NCBI GenBank assembly: GCA_039704465.1
Contig: JASFAU010000001.1
Coordinates: 1,364,001-1,428,000 of the forward strand
Length of the DNA stretch: 64,000 nucleotides
Direction: 5' to 3'
Origin: Plasmodiophora brassicae
Taxonomy: Eukaryota > Endomyxa > Phytomyxea > Plasmodiophorida > Plasmodiophoridae
A model generated the notes under the pieces. The model did no database searches and was not told where the DNA came from. It saw only the letters and a list, made by a program, of their open reading frames with translations. Position 1 is the first letter of the stretch. Every line of letters begins with the position of its first letter. A program made the translations under genes and the position numbers. This document shows positions 31,920-42,718 of this stretch, in pieces.

Positions 31920-34424
31920 TTACTTTCGACATGCCTCGACAATTTGGGATGTGGTTTGCACATGCAGCAGTTGACGCAACTGGATGAGAGCATCGGCGGA
32001 TTGGAAATCAGGCTCTTGGCTACGGTCGGTGCTGCTGGGAACGTTGTCTGCCAATCTTTGAACTTGCGCAATGATGGCGCTAACAGACGCATTGGAATCC
32101 AGTCGAAGAGTTGATCGAATGGCATTCATGAAGTTATGGGCCGATTCAATGTCGACGCAGAGCTTACTCATGGCAGGCAAAACGCCTTCAATGGAATCAA
32201 CAGAGAATAGTTGCATGAAGTGACCAACAATCTTGTTGCACAGAATATCGGGTCGTGCCTGAACAAACTCTTCCAAGTTCTCGAACGCCTTCTTGCCATC
32301 GAGTAATGTTGCTTCAGTTGCAATAAGTTCGTCGAGCGACGACAGAATTGTTGTCATCTACAGCAGGTCAGGACAGGTAAGATCCATGCAGTTAACCATG
32401 TTTACCTGAGTCTCCAACGGCTGAGAAGTGGAAGGAACTTCCGGCGTTCTGTCTTGGATCAACGCAGATCGGCGCTGCTGTATACGATGCCACAGGTCAC
32501 GTTTGAACGCTTCAAGCTTCGCCAATGTTTTCATATCCTCTTTCCATGACGTCAAGATGGGGACGGTGCGTTTGATCGCGATATATGGATCGCCTTCGTT
32601 GTCAGCATCAATGCCGACAAGGGCAAGGACGTCACGTACAAACTGCAAGAGGATGAAAAGTTAACCAATGGCACACTGAGCAGATAATAGCAGAACTGAC
32701 CGACTGTAAAAGCGGGATTCTGGACACGGCCTTGCAAACCTTCTTCAGAGATGGCAGAATAAGGGCGACGTCATCAACTTCCAACAACCGGCAGACGTCC
32801 TGAAGAATTTCTACACAGATCGGTTGCGGTATGTGCTCGATCTTGCCCAGCGTCAGACGGTGAATATCGCGATCCCGTTCAATCAGCTCTCGCGTTGATA
32901 ACTTCTGGCGGAAATCGCCAACGCTGCGAGCTTCTGCAAGTTGGGCCCGTAAGGCTTTCATTTCGTTCTGCGCGTCTTGCCACTGCCGAACGCTTGGACG
33001 ACGCTCAAGTTCATCTTTGAGACGGGCGATCTCGTCTCGCAGCGTCTGTACTTGCATTTGTGCATCCGCCGAGTGGACAGAAGGACTGAGCGCTTCACAT
33101 TTCCTCGTCAGCGCGTCGATTTCCTCCTGCATCCGTTTCCTCTGCGCATCGAACGCGCCGAGCAACTCAAGTGTTCGACTGTCTTTCAGCGACGAAGCAC
33201 GTGGCCCCTTTGCGAATATTTCTTTGAACAGTTCCGTTTCATGCTCTCTCCGAGCATCCTCCTACGCAATCCATCAGCACGCCTGTTCCTATCGTATCTG
33301 CAGGGCCCGACCTTGGCAGATATCTTCTGCAGCTTCGACTGCATTTCTTCAACAAGCGTTTCTTTACGTCGTAGCTCGTGTTCGATCTGCGCCACCTTGG
33401 CCTTCAGCGACGTGTTCTTCGTTCGCAGGCGTTTCAGTTCATCGTCGGGTGCCGGTGACGACTGCCCCTGATGCTGCTGTAGCGACGCCGTGAGTTTCTT
33501 TGCAGAACCGTCAGCGAACCCTGCACTCCTTTCCGAGGCCATTCCGGTTTCCCCACCTCAATTGTCTTCTGCGATTCTTGCAACTTGTAGTTCAACGTCC
33601 TGTTAGCCGATTCCAAGAACTCGGTTTGCTGGGACGTTGCAGGACCTCCATACGCCTTTTCCTGTGGGGACGCATGAGAGATCGACCCCCGACGCTTCGT
33701 CGTAACATGGGATGTAACGCACCCTGTTCTGCTGCTCAGTCATACTGTGGAGTTGGTCCGATTTAACCTCGTATTGCGTCAGGACGGATAGAAGCGTGCG
33801 CAGCGCTTGATTCTCATTGTCGATGTTCGAGAAGCCGCAACGCGCTAACAAGCGGTTGACGACAGGGAGGTCTGACCGCGCAATGTCAGGGAGACATTCG
33901 TTGATTCCAGTGTACACCAGACCTGAACTGGAAATACCAGGAGAACCGCGATCCAGGTTGATGAGCCTGGGACGACTTTCGACCTCAGAGCGGAGAATGG
34001 GAATATCGTTATCCGATTCAGAGCTGGCGTTGGTGTTCAAGATCCTGGAAGTTCGTTTCAAGGCATCGATATCGCTTGAGCTGCTGGGTGCTGCGGCACC
34101 CTTGTCGTCATCAACGAGTACGGCAGCGGACCGCTTCAATAAATTGTCGACATGGTGGTCGATAGTATCGTCACCACTGGCAGATGACGACGTCGGCGAT
34201 GCCGCCGGTTGACGCCTCGATGCCGACTGGAGGTCAATCTCGCGCAACAGCGAATCCGTGTCCCGTAACAACCGGTCGACCTGGTCGTCAGGGCCCACCG
34301 CCGCCGTCCCCGCAGTCCCCCCGTCCACCGACGCCTTCGATGCCTGCAGGCTGTGCTGATTCAGGAACTGGTCCGTGTCCTTCAGCAGCTGATCAATATC
34401 AGCTGTTGTCGTGTCGGCGGCCAT
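31920..34424 (-). CDS. CEP70: CEP70: centrosomal/basal-body coiled-coil protein
   Basis: At least six exons. The N-terminal 150 residues are disordered with repeated 'DQLLKDTDQFL/DRLLRDTDSLL' motifs. Next comes 'CGFSNIDNENQALRTLLSVL', then long coiled coils ('LKRLRTKNTSLKAKVAQIEH', 'MQVQTLRDEIARLKDELERR'). The C-terminal half carries the CEP70 repeats: 'ICVEILQDVCRLLEVDDVAL' followed by ILPSLKKV, and 'HFMQLFSVDSIEGVLPAMSK' followed by a TLRLDSNASVSAIIAQVQRL segment. That stretch aligns with the human CEP70 C-terminal region (LFDVPSLNGVYPRMNEV, LELDSSSSL). The 'ERRPS' motif after the coiled coil also matches human 'ETRPT'. CEP70 localises to centrioles and promotes microtubule organisation and ciliogenesis. 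Start at 34424; stop at 31920. Confidence 0.88.
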
Positions 34425-34862
34425 CCCGACGCACGACAACCAATCCCAAAAAATCGCGAGCCCAGGTCGGCCTCGATCGACGCGGCTCACCTTTGCCCCC
34501 GGGGCTGCTTGACATTTTTGCTTCCGGCAGCCTCCTCCCAACTTGAACATCCACATCCACAGCCCGGCAGTAATCGCCGGAATTCCCGTGCCTACGTTGG
34601 TAGGGAACATGGCCTGGTACTGCCTACTGTTCCTGGTAGTAACAGGTATACACGTTCGAAGCGGACCCTGGAACAGAACTCGGGCGCAGAATACGTGCTC
34701 ATGCTTTCACCGGGGTGTGTGTGTGTGTGAAAAAGGAATGATGGAAGGCGGATGGCCAATGACGGGGGGAATACCATTCGAGGCTATAGCGAGCGTTGAG
34801 GCCGCCCTATTGGCCATGGGCGTCGACGGACACGGAGTTACGTTGGCGCACGTCCAGCGCCC

Positions 34863-36728
34863 ATGGAGCCGCTTCGCAACCGGCGTGCAGCGTCCGACCA
34901 CAGCCGACCCGGCAGCCTGCTCTACAGGAGCCGTCGTGGCGTGATGCATTGGATGCGACGACGGTTTGGACGCAATTTCATGCCCGTGCTCGTTACTGCT
35001 GGTATCGGCGCTCTGCTTGTCCTCGCTATCATTGTGTGGGCCGTGTCACCCGCAAGCCGCGCAAGGTCGTCGACAACTCTAACCGACCATGCTGTAGCGC
35101 CGCCTGAGCAGTACAGCAATCAAGTCGTGCAGGTGCGTCGGCCATTAGCACCGCCATCTGATAGTTAACCTAGCTTTGACATGTTTCCAGTTTGCGATGG
35201 ATTCTCTTCGCACTATGGCTGCTGTCGGCGGCAACCGTCTCGTCCTCGTCGACGTTCTGTCGTTGACGACCACAACGGAAACGTTGCCGGAAGTCAAAGG
35301 TCAGAAGCGTGGCCGCTCACGGAATCGGTTTTATGTAATCGCCACGTTATGCAGTGCCTATTGACACAGTTCACAAGCTGTCCCTTCGCATTGCCTCGCG
35401 TTCTGACCGCTCCGTCACATTCGATCACGAAGTTGTCATTGCCACAGACAGCTCCGGTGTCTCTGCAGTCACGAAGTAATGCATGATGGTTGTGTCCCAT
35501 CGCTACGTACTGATCGAGAATGTAGATATACATGTCCGTATACATGGAAGGGTCCCAGGTACCCAGACCTGGTTCTGCCAGCATCGACGATTCCGAGCTT
35601 GTCAATCCGACCGCGGTCGCCGACCCTTCGCGTGCTCTCTGTCAACACCTGGAACTACAATCACTGGCTGAAACGACTGCCATTGCTCGTAGAGCAGTTT
35701 GAGACCCTGTTGCCTGACGTGATTACCTTCCAGGAGGTGCGCTCGCGGAAGGTGAGCCTTGAACCTCGAAACCGATTCATGGTCGACGACTTGCGCTCGA
35801 TCTTGCCGGACATGCAATTCGTGTTCCAGCCAGCGATGCGGTTCCGAGACAACCAAGAAATTGGTCAGTAGTAATGGTTCAGCGTGGTTATGTCCCTAAC
35901 TCGCCTGATCAGTTCATGAGGGTCTTGCGATTTTCAGCAGGTTTCCCATTGTAGAAACCTCCTTCATTAAGCTCTCCCTTGATCCGTACGATGGCCAAGA
36001 TTTTCACCAGCGTATTGGTTTGCGCGCGTCCATTCGCTGGGGAGCACCGGATGACGCTGACCCGGTTACCCATATTGTCACAACGCACCTGTATGATACG
36101 CTATGATGATTCAAATTTCACAGGCATGCTGACACGCCGTTTCTGGTAGATCGCTCAGTGCGTCCGCGAGAGCGAGAACAATGTCTGAACTGAATGAATG
36201 GATAACTGCCTCCGTGTCCTCGGTAACCATGTTACCTGGAGCTAGAAACGTTTTACACTGGCTGAATCGTTTCCAGAAAGCCGCTCCTGTGGTCCTAACA
36301 GGGGACTTCAATGCCGAGCACGTGTCTGCTGAACGATCGTTTCCCTTGTTACGCGATGCTTGGCGAGAGGCCCATCCGGTTCGCGTTGTGCTGGCGTTAT
36401 CGCGTGGCATCTTCTAATGCCTTTACAGAAAAGCGTTAACAGTAATGATGGGTATACGTTCAACTCCTGGTATCCAAAGTCCCGGATTGACTACATCTTC
36501 GCCTCACAAGGTAACCTAACATGTCCAGCTGTGTGCGTGGCAAGGCATTCATCTCACTTACGCGCTTAAGACCTGAAACCTCTGTACTGCTCCGTCGTTG
36601 GAGGAGGCCCCGGTACCCCAGTTCCAGAAGGTCTGTCGGCTGGTTTCGGTGTCGACGATACGCGGGATGTGCTGTTCCCTTCTGATCATATGTTTCCGTT
36701 TGCGATCTTTGAGAAAGTGCGGAACTAA
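34863..36728 (+). CDS. Membrane-anchored endonuclease/exonuclease/phosphatase (EEP) family protein
   Basis: The first exon gives an N-terminal basic segment and one transmembrane helix ('VLVTAGIGALLVLAIIVWAV'), a type-II anchor. Later exons give the EEP fold: 'LRVLSVNTWNYNHW', 'LLPDVITFQEVRSRK' with the metal-binding Glu, 'EGLAIFSRFPIVET', 'HIVTTHLSLS', 'VVLTGDFNAE' with the catalytic Asp/Asn pair, 'SRIDYIFAS' and the final 'FPSDHMFPFAIF' with the catalytic histidine. TAA is at 36726-36728. EEP proteins include inositol phosphatases, sphingomyelinases and nucleases; a membrane-tethered luminal member is most like sphingomyelinase-type or DNase-like forms, but the substrate is not determinable. 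Exons between 35180 and 35600 are approximate. Confidence 0.85.
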
Positions 36729-36813
36729 GTGTTTAGTAAAGCTCTCTCGACGTAGTTCGATAAACTGTATGCCTTGTCTAGAATGTGCCTGCTGGCGTAT
36801 GAAGAACGAAGTG

Positions 36814-37535
36814 TTAGGCAGAACTGCCCAGTGTGAATCCTTCAAGCCGCTTCTGAATTGGTGGGGCTTCACCACCCTCTGCATCCCATTCGTCGTTTGA
36901 GATGATAATGCGCTCGCTCATCTTGTCCAGCGTTTGCTTTAACATCTGGCTGAACTCCATCGCCATCTCGTCGACTTTCTTCTTCCATTCGGCGATTTCG
37001 GCGTTCTTAGTCGCCACAAGGTCGTCCTGGTTCGACCAGTAATTAGAACGTTGGCTGACGTTAGCAAACAACAATAATCGAACCTTCTTGGCTTCCATGA
37101 CCTGCATGGCGGTCTCCTTCTGGGCGTATCGGTCCTTCTCTTGCATGATCTGGGCATTTAAAGTGTTGATTGTTTGGAGTAGCTCCTGCTTCATGGACTT
37201 GTACTGCCTTGTCATGTCAGCGGTGATCTCGAACGAGTTCTTCCTCTCTTGGACGAAGTCTTCGTTCAGGACGTTGAGACGTCGCCTTAGCTCGCGAGCC
37301 TCGGTCTCAGACTGCGATGCTAAGTTCGCCGCCATAACTATTCAGGAGTGTCTGGTCAACATCTGTCGGGAGAACAACATCTGATGAGGCACCTACTCAA
37401 ACGGTGCTTGAGGGACTCAACCTGCCGTTTCAGGAACAGGTTCTGCATCTCTACCGACAAGGGCTCCTCAGGGGCATCGCTTGGGTCTGCCGCCTTTTTC
37501 GCAGCGGCTTTCTTCCCCTTCTTCTTTGGTGGCAT
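36814..37535 (-). CDS. DRC12/CCDC153-like nexin-dynein regulatory complex coiled-coil protein
   Basis: Starts 'MPPKKKGKKAAAKKAADPSD' at 37535, the basic N-terminus typical of DRC12. Two introns (about 37390-37335 and 37083-37027) separate coiled-coil exons: 'SETEARELRRRLNVLNEDF', 'DMTRQYKSMKQELLQTINTL', 'AEIAEWKKKVDEMAMEFSQM', and the conserved end 'LKQTLDKMSERIIISNDEWD'. Size (~190 residues) and the order head, coil and 'L...L..L...W' fit CCDC153/DRC12, an axonemal N-DRC subunit that restrains dynein. Its 3' end faces the EEP gene 85 bp away. The alternative is another short axonemal coiled-coil protein. Confidence 0.75.
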
Positions 37536-38044
37536 TGGGGGCACACTTCGACACGCCCTCGGCGCCCTCGAACGCCCACTACGCAAGTATGCCCATGTTA
37601 AGCCGTACCCTGATCACACAGTACACCAGCACGATCTAAGCTCCGCGAACGCTGGATTACGTAGCAGTGGAGTCCCTTCTACCTAAAAGCTTTCCCCGCA
37701 TCTGCCTAGAGCTGGGAAAGTGCATCCGCCCAGAATTGGTCACCCGCAAGTACAGTAGGCGGTACCGACCTATCAAGAGATGGCCGAAGGAACGCCGTTA
37801 TTTGCCCTCCACGGGGGCAGCAGCTGCACACGCGCGGATTAATCGGGCCGGCCAGTCGTCGGGACGGCACAGGTCAAACCGCGCATCGACGGCGAGGTTT
37901 CCACTGTTGACGAATGCCTGTCCGCATGGCTAAAATTAGAACTGCGCGCCCGCGTCGACGACGCCTGGCGACAGTGCCGAATGCTTGTGAAGTGTTGACG
38001 CGCCAGGTCGCCACTGAAGAGGGTTGGCGACGTAGTCGCTGGGG
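37536..38044. other. Intergenic region, no supported gene
   Basis: About 510 bp upstream of both the leftward DRC12 gene and the rightward membrane-protein gene, i.e. a divergent promoter interval. Open frames here are short and featureless. Confidence 0.4.
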
Positions 38045-38905
38045 TTGCTCGCCATGGGTACGACGATTCCGCTCGCGTACCCGTTGACGGTGGCGACGTA
38101 CGCGATCGCCGCCGGAACGATCGGCGTCATATGCTCGGTGCTGAGGCAATCACCGTCAGGACGATTCCTGCGACCATTAGCCAGCTCGCTGTGCTTCGCA
38201 ACGGCCATCGTTCATCTGGTCAGCCTGTTCTGGCGCAATCGGGTGCGGTGCATGCCGCATCTGATGGGGCTCGTAGCGGATACTATAGCGTTGATCGCTG
38301 CGATATACGCCCCTGACTACATCGACTTACGAGGCCGACTCGGCCTGATTACGTTGTTCCAGTACGTCCTGATGGCACAGGTTCTCGTCCAGGCGATTTT
38401 CCTGTATTTGGTTGGGTTGCGACCGAAAGAGAAGACCGAATGTCTGGTGCCAAAGTCGAAGATCCCTCTCATGGTGGCGTGTGGGATAGCGCTGCTGGCG
38501 GCGGTTACTGGCTTCTGGGCCCAGACGGCCAGTGCCGGTTCCGTTTCGCTTCTCCCCGAGCGCCTAAACATGGACGATTTACAGATGGAGAAGCGAAGGC
38601 TGATGACGGCGGCGGGGCTGATGGCCTTATGTTTCGGGTCCATCCTCTATGCCCTGTTTCGCGCCATGTTGCCAGTTGCGCATGCGGTCAACCTGATCAT
38701 GGTGTTGCTGGCAAACATCCTGACCGTCTACTGCCCGAATGCCATCAATGTCGCCATCCGTGCGCAGGAAGACGGTCGATGGCTGCCCGTCCAGGAATTC
38801 AAAATCCTTGTCGTCATCCTGATGTCTGTGCTGGCGTTCGTACTCTACAGGTCAGGTGATTACAGAATCAGAGAGGCCGCGAACTCGGACCAGCAGCTGC
38901 TGTAG
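38045..38905 (+). CDS. Multi-pass membrane protein of unknown function
   Basis: An intronless 286-residue protein (an ATG at 38054 is also possible). About eight hydrophobic helices include 'AYPLTVATYAIAAGTIGVIC', 'LASSLCFATAIVHLVSLF', 'LMGLVADTIALIAAIY', 'VLMAQVLVQAIFLYLVGL', 'PLMVACGIALLAAVTGFW', 'LMTAAGLMALCFGSILYALF', 'VNLIMVLLANILTVYC' and 'ILVVILMSVLAFVLY'. Loops are basic on one side (RFLRPL, RLGLITL, LRPKEK), setting a likely topology. The tail is 'RSGDYRIREAANSDQQLL'. It does not match a family I can name. Good codon use and continuous helices support a real gene. Confidence 0.75.
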   Translation: MLAMGTTIPLAYPLTVATYAIAAGTIGVICSVLRQSPSGRFLRPLASSLCFATAIVHLVSLFWRNRVRCMPHLMGLVADTIALIAAIYAPDYIDLRGRLGLITLFQYVLMAQVLVQAIFLYLVGLRPKEKTECLVPKSKIPLMVACGIALLAAVTGFWAQTASAGSVSLLPERLNMDDLQMEKRRLMTAAGLMALCFGSILYALFRAMLPVAHAVNLIMVLLANILTVYCPNAINVAIRAQEDGRWLPVQEFKILVVILMSVLAFVLYRSGDYRIREAANSDQQLL

Positions 38906-38974
38906 AACCGTCCTATTATATATACAATCTATAATAGTTGTCTCTAGAGACACGCTGCGCTAAATGCTGTTCTC

Positions 38975-39310
38975 GGGTAGGCTTCGAACCGATCATCACC
39001 GGCCCTCGCGTCCTCCGGTATGATCTCAGTGGCAGGTATACGGACATGTCGGTCTGATGGCCTATAACAATGTCGCGTTCGTTGAATTGGCCCTCGCGAA
39101 ACTCGCCAAGATGGCGGAGATCACCGACCAGCACGAGCCGTCCACACTGCTCGGCGTGCGCATCCGACGCGATCCTGACACCGGTGCCGCTAGGCTCGCT
39201 CAGGCCGAATACATTGCGAACGTGCTGGACGGTTTCAACATCTCCGGGTCCTCTTTCACCCTCTATGCACAACGCACCCTAATGACCAAATGCTCATGTG
39301 CCCTAGTTGC
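38975..39310 (+). mobile_element. Ty1/copia retrotransposon relic (reverse transcriptase C-terminal part)
   Basis: A ~80-residue open stretch from about 39057 reads like the end of a copia reverse transcriptase: 'LAKLAKMAEITDQHEPSTLL', then 'GVRIRRDPDTGAARLAQAEY' and 'IANVLDGFNIS', matching the copia pattern of a dynamic 'F.M.DLG....LG..I.R....G...L.Q..YI..VL..F'. The flanks do not continue the polyprotein, and no LTRs are visible nearby, so this is a short degraded fragment. Confidence 0.6.
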
Positions 39311-39550
39311 GACACGGGTTAACAGTTCGTGACACTGAATGTATTAAGTAGCCTGCATCGATACTTAATCGAGAAGCTGAGCAAAACCTGGGGATGCTGC
39401 TGGTTTGTCTTTATCGGTAGCCGTTCTCAAGAACCACTTCTGGTCGCTCTCGCTGACGTTTGCCATTGTATCATACCCAGGAAGTATGACAGATATAGAT
39501 CGGAACGCCATGCCTGTTGTCAGGATAAGTGTCAATCACTACAGTATCGG

Positions 39551-42086
39551 TCACGCTAGGTATGTGTTACGAGCAAGCTTCCTCACGTCCACATCAGCAT
39601 CTGAGAGGGACGCGTTCAGAGCACCGATAACGGCCCCGACGACAGGTTCCAACTCGGATCCATTCTCGCACCCTTCAATGACAGTTTGAATGAACTTGGC
39701 AGACGCCCGACGGACAGCCACATGCGAGTCGACCAGCCCGTTGATGAACTGTAGGAACGAACCTTTACGATACAACGCTTCTTGCAGTTGTTACAGGTAC
39801 GTACCTTGGGTAGAATCTTCAGTGATTTCGTTGCGGTGACAACGGCCGTAATACACTGCTCGCACGAAAACGATATGACCTTGATGGTAACGTATAGCCG
39901 TTGGAGTAACCGGGGGACAAGATAATCAGCGAGTTCTACGACAGTAGGGAGACAGCCGAGTCGGTTCATGGCGAACGTTAACTGATCTAGGAGCATACCT
40001 TGGAACAAGAAGCCAGTAGCACCAGCGTAAGTTGCTATCATTCGGCATGCAGAACGGACAACTAACAACGAGCCCCTGAGTCAGTTTCCGACTGGATGCC
40101 GTCGACATGGTGGTACCTGCTGAACGGGCATCATCAACTTGAGAAGCCAGCGGTGCCTTTATGGACGTTATGTCGATGAACAGCCGGGTAGGGGACAAGT
40201 CCCCGTGGCCAGCGTTTGCCTTGACGTACGTACTCAGGTCATCCTATAGAGAACGATAAGTACCTTAATGATCGGGTTAACATACCCAGCGAACCATGGC
40301 GCTGCACCGATGCGACCAGACTGCTTTAGACGACTTCAGCTGATGGCGGCACGCTTGCAGAAGTTTCTGAAACACCAAGAGTTGAGGTTGCTTGCTCCGC
40401 GTGTCCAAATGGCAAACCTACCAGGTAGCGAGGATCAGAACTGCTTGAAGCTTGGATCGTGTCGGTATGTAGAGAGGACTTGGAAGACGTTTTCTTGATG
40501 GTCGATTTCCTTCTCGGTTTCGCTTTCACTGTACTCTTCTCGATTCCTTCGATACCGATAACAGAACGATTGGCCGAAACAACGCCCTTGTCAACCGCCT
40601 TAGGTACTGTATCAAGAGTCGTTTGTGTGGTCATTGTCACAACAGCTGCTGCTTCGGCAGCCGCAGAACCGATGTCGAATTCCAGATCAGTAAATACAAG
40701 AGTGTTGCCAGGAATGCTGACGTTGGGATCACCATCTGTCTCAACATGACGCCCAGCGGTGGCAGCAGCAGCATTTTGTGCCGATGTTGAAGTTGCAGCC
40801 GCAGGAGCCACTTCGACAGCCACAAAGTCTATACCGAAGTCCAGACCAATGTCTTCAAGGCAAATCTCAGGATCAATGATGTTGGAAGAACCATATGTTT
40901 CAACAGTAGGAACAGGACCAGTTGCTTTTGTAGTAGTCGCAACAACGTAGGCTTCGGCCGGTGTAGAGTCAAAGTCGACGCCCATATGACCACCTTCTCG
41001 GTTACTGACATTGGGAGTACCATCTGCCTCGACAGTAAGCCCAGCATCAGCAGCCTGTGCGACCTGCATATCCATAACGCCGGGGGCAATTCGCTCGGCG
41101 AATACAGAATCTTCGCCGGAATCCAGATCAATGCCTCCATGGTCGTCGCCAGAGTTGCTGACGTTGGGAGCAGAGTCTGACTCAGTAGCAGTGCCTCCTA
41201 TTCGGAAAACAAGTGTCACAAACGCATGTTGAATATTCGCTCAAGTCGTTTGGAACCTTCTGAAGGTTGCAGCGTGGAGAAACTGTCTTCATGGAGTCCA
41301 ACGCCCTGGTCCTCAATGACGAACAGTGGCGGGGATCCATCGACGGGATCGTATTCAAGTTCTCCATTTGCTTCAGATATCGCCATCGCAGGTTCAGCTG
41401 GTTCAGTGATCGCACGGGCGTCATCACAGGCACTGAAAGCAGCACACTGGTCGCTTTCAGGTACATGGACGCTGCCGTCAATGGCACGGTTGTCATAAGC
41501 GGATATATTCGCCAGTGGATCCTCGTTGTCAAGACAAGTCACTTCTTCGTCGTCAATGTTGTCGGGGCAAGACACTTCCTCATCGTCAAGATCGAAATCG
41601 GGTGGATCAACAGTGGTGTCCTTGAGCTCAGCTGGGCTGTCGATACTCATTGACGTTTCGTCACCTGAGGCGGATTCTGCTTTGTCCGCCTCAGGGAGTC
41701 TCCATGGGTGGACGTTCTCATCGCCGATGGTCTGACCCTGCGTGTCAGCGCCTGGATCACAGTCGACGAGAGTGGCTGGAAAGGTAGCATCAATGCGATG
41801 CAGGACGTCGACAACGATAGCGGATCCATCTTCACCAGGTTCACCACCGTTGGAGGGCTCCGCAGAGCCTCTGCATTGCGGTGCATTCCATTGTGTCGAT
41901 GGACCAGTCCTGTTCACGCGGGATTGAATTGACCCAGCAGACGTCAATGCAGTTCCCATACGATTTTATCGCGACCTCATTCCACTGCACATCCGCATAT
42001 CGCATCACCGACTTGTTGATGAACCCGTCGATCAAGGCATCGATGGCATCCCTCGCATCGACGGCGGCCGCGAGCGCCAGCACCAT
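39551..42086 (-). CDS. CLASP-like TOG-domain protein with an acidic, repeat-containing N-terminus
   Basis: Starts 'MVLALAAAVDARDAIDALID' at 42086. After one or two introns comes a long acidic disordered region (about 41930-40400). It contains four imperfect ~45-50-residue repeats, each marked by a 'V(E)xxGxPNVS' start and an acidic 'D(F/L)D' core. A basic patch follows ('KAKPRRKSTIKKTSSKSS'). Beyond a 55-bp intron the C-terminal part is a HEAT/TOG domain: 'KLLQACRHQLKSSKAVW', 'ASQVDDARSAIVRSACRMIA', 'GLVDSHVAVRRASAKFIQTV' and 'SDADVDVRKLARNTYLA'. The 'QxDDxRSxIVRxAC' motif is the CLASP TOG signature; CLASPs stabilise microtubule plus ends. CLASP normally has several TOGs, whereas here one is C-terminal. 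Confidence 0.78.
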
Positions 42087-42294
42087 CTAATACTACCACG
42101 GCCCCCCGCCCAAAATCGACGTGAAGCCCCCGCAACTGCCATCAGGACGGCGCGTTCGAATTGGAAAACGAAAACAAGCGTGACCGGCCGACGCGTGTTG
42201 AAGAGGTGGGCGCCGCCTGAACCCCCCGTTACTGGTCCTGTTTATCCCGATGAAGCTGCTGTGTGAGATTAATCCGGTTGCCCGCAGCGTCGGA

Positions 42295-42573
42295 TTATTC
42301 TAAATCGGTCCAGCGACTATCTCCGCGCAGCTGCAGCTCTCCCGTCGCCGTCATCAGACGTCTATTTCGTGCCTGCGTTTCCCACTGGCATCGCTGTCGC
42401 TTCCGAGTCCGTCCTGCATCCGTATCAGTAATGACGTTGTGGAAACCGAGAACCATGACGACGCTGTCCGGCGTGCTGGTAGGGATGCTCGTTGCGGTAG
42501 CGCGCCCCAGGATGCACTGATCGTCATGACGCCTGTAGTTCGGCGCTGGCATATGGTGGCTGATTGATGCCAT
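42295..42573 (-). CDS. Doubtful small hypothetical protein
   Basis: A 92-residue frame beginning 'MASISHHMPAPNYRRHDDQC' with a basic 'RTRKRQR' patch, in the 630-bp gap between the CLASP-like and membrane-protein genes. A frame shift by splicing upstream would add 'GDSTFAYDQA'. No domain is recognised. The remainder of 42087-42718 holds nothing else I can support. Confidence 0.3.
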   Translation of the reverse strand: MASISHHMPAPNYRRHDDQCILGRATATSIPTSTPDSVVMVLGFHNVITDTDAGRTRKRQRCQWETQARNRRLMTATGELQLRGDSRWTDLE

Positions 42574-42718
42574 CGCCTGGTCGTACGCGAAGGTGGAATC
42601 CCCAGGCTTCCCATTTGAATATTATTTACCGCCATTCGCCGCCTTTCTGGCTGGCCTCATGTAATACCTCCATGCGGCACTCGTCTGGCCGTTTCTGACC
42701 TGGTTTGTGTGTAGCGTC

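Noticed and set aside
34683..34930. A frame after the GTGTGTGTGTG run upstream of the EEP gene ('MTGGIPFEAIASVEAALLAM')
   Set aside because: Lies in another frame from the EEP anchor exon that starts at 34863, and shows no family; treated as 5' flank.
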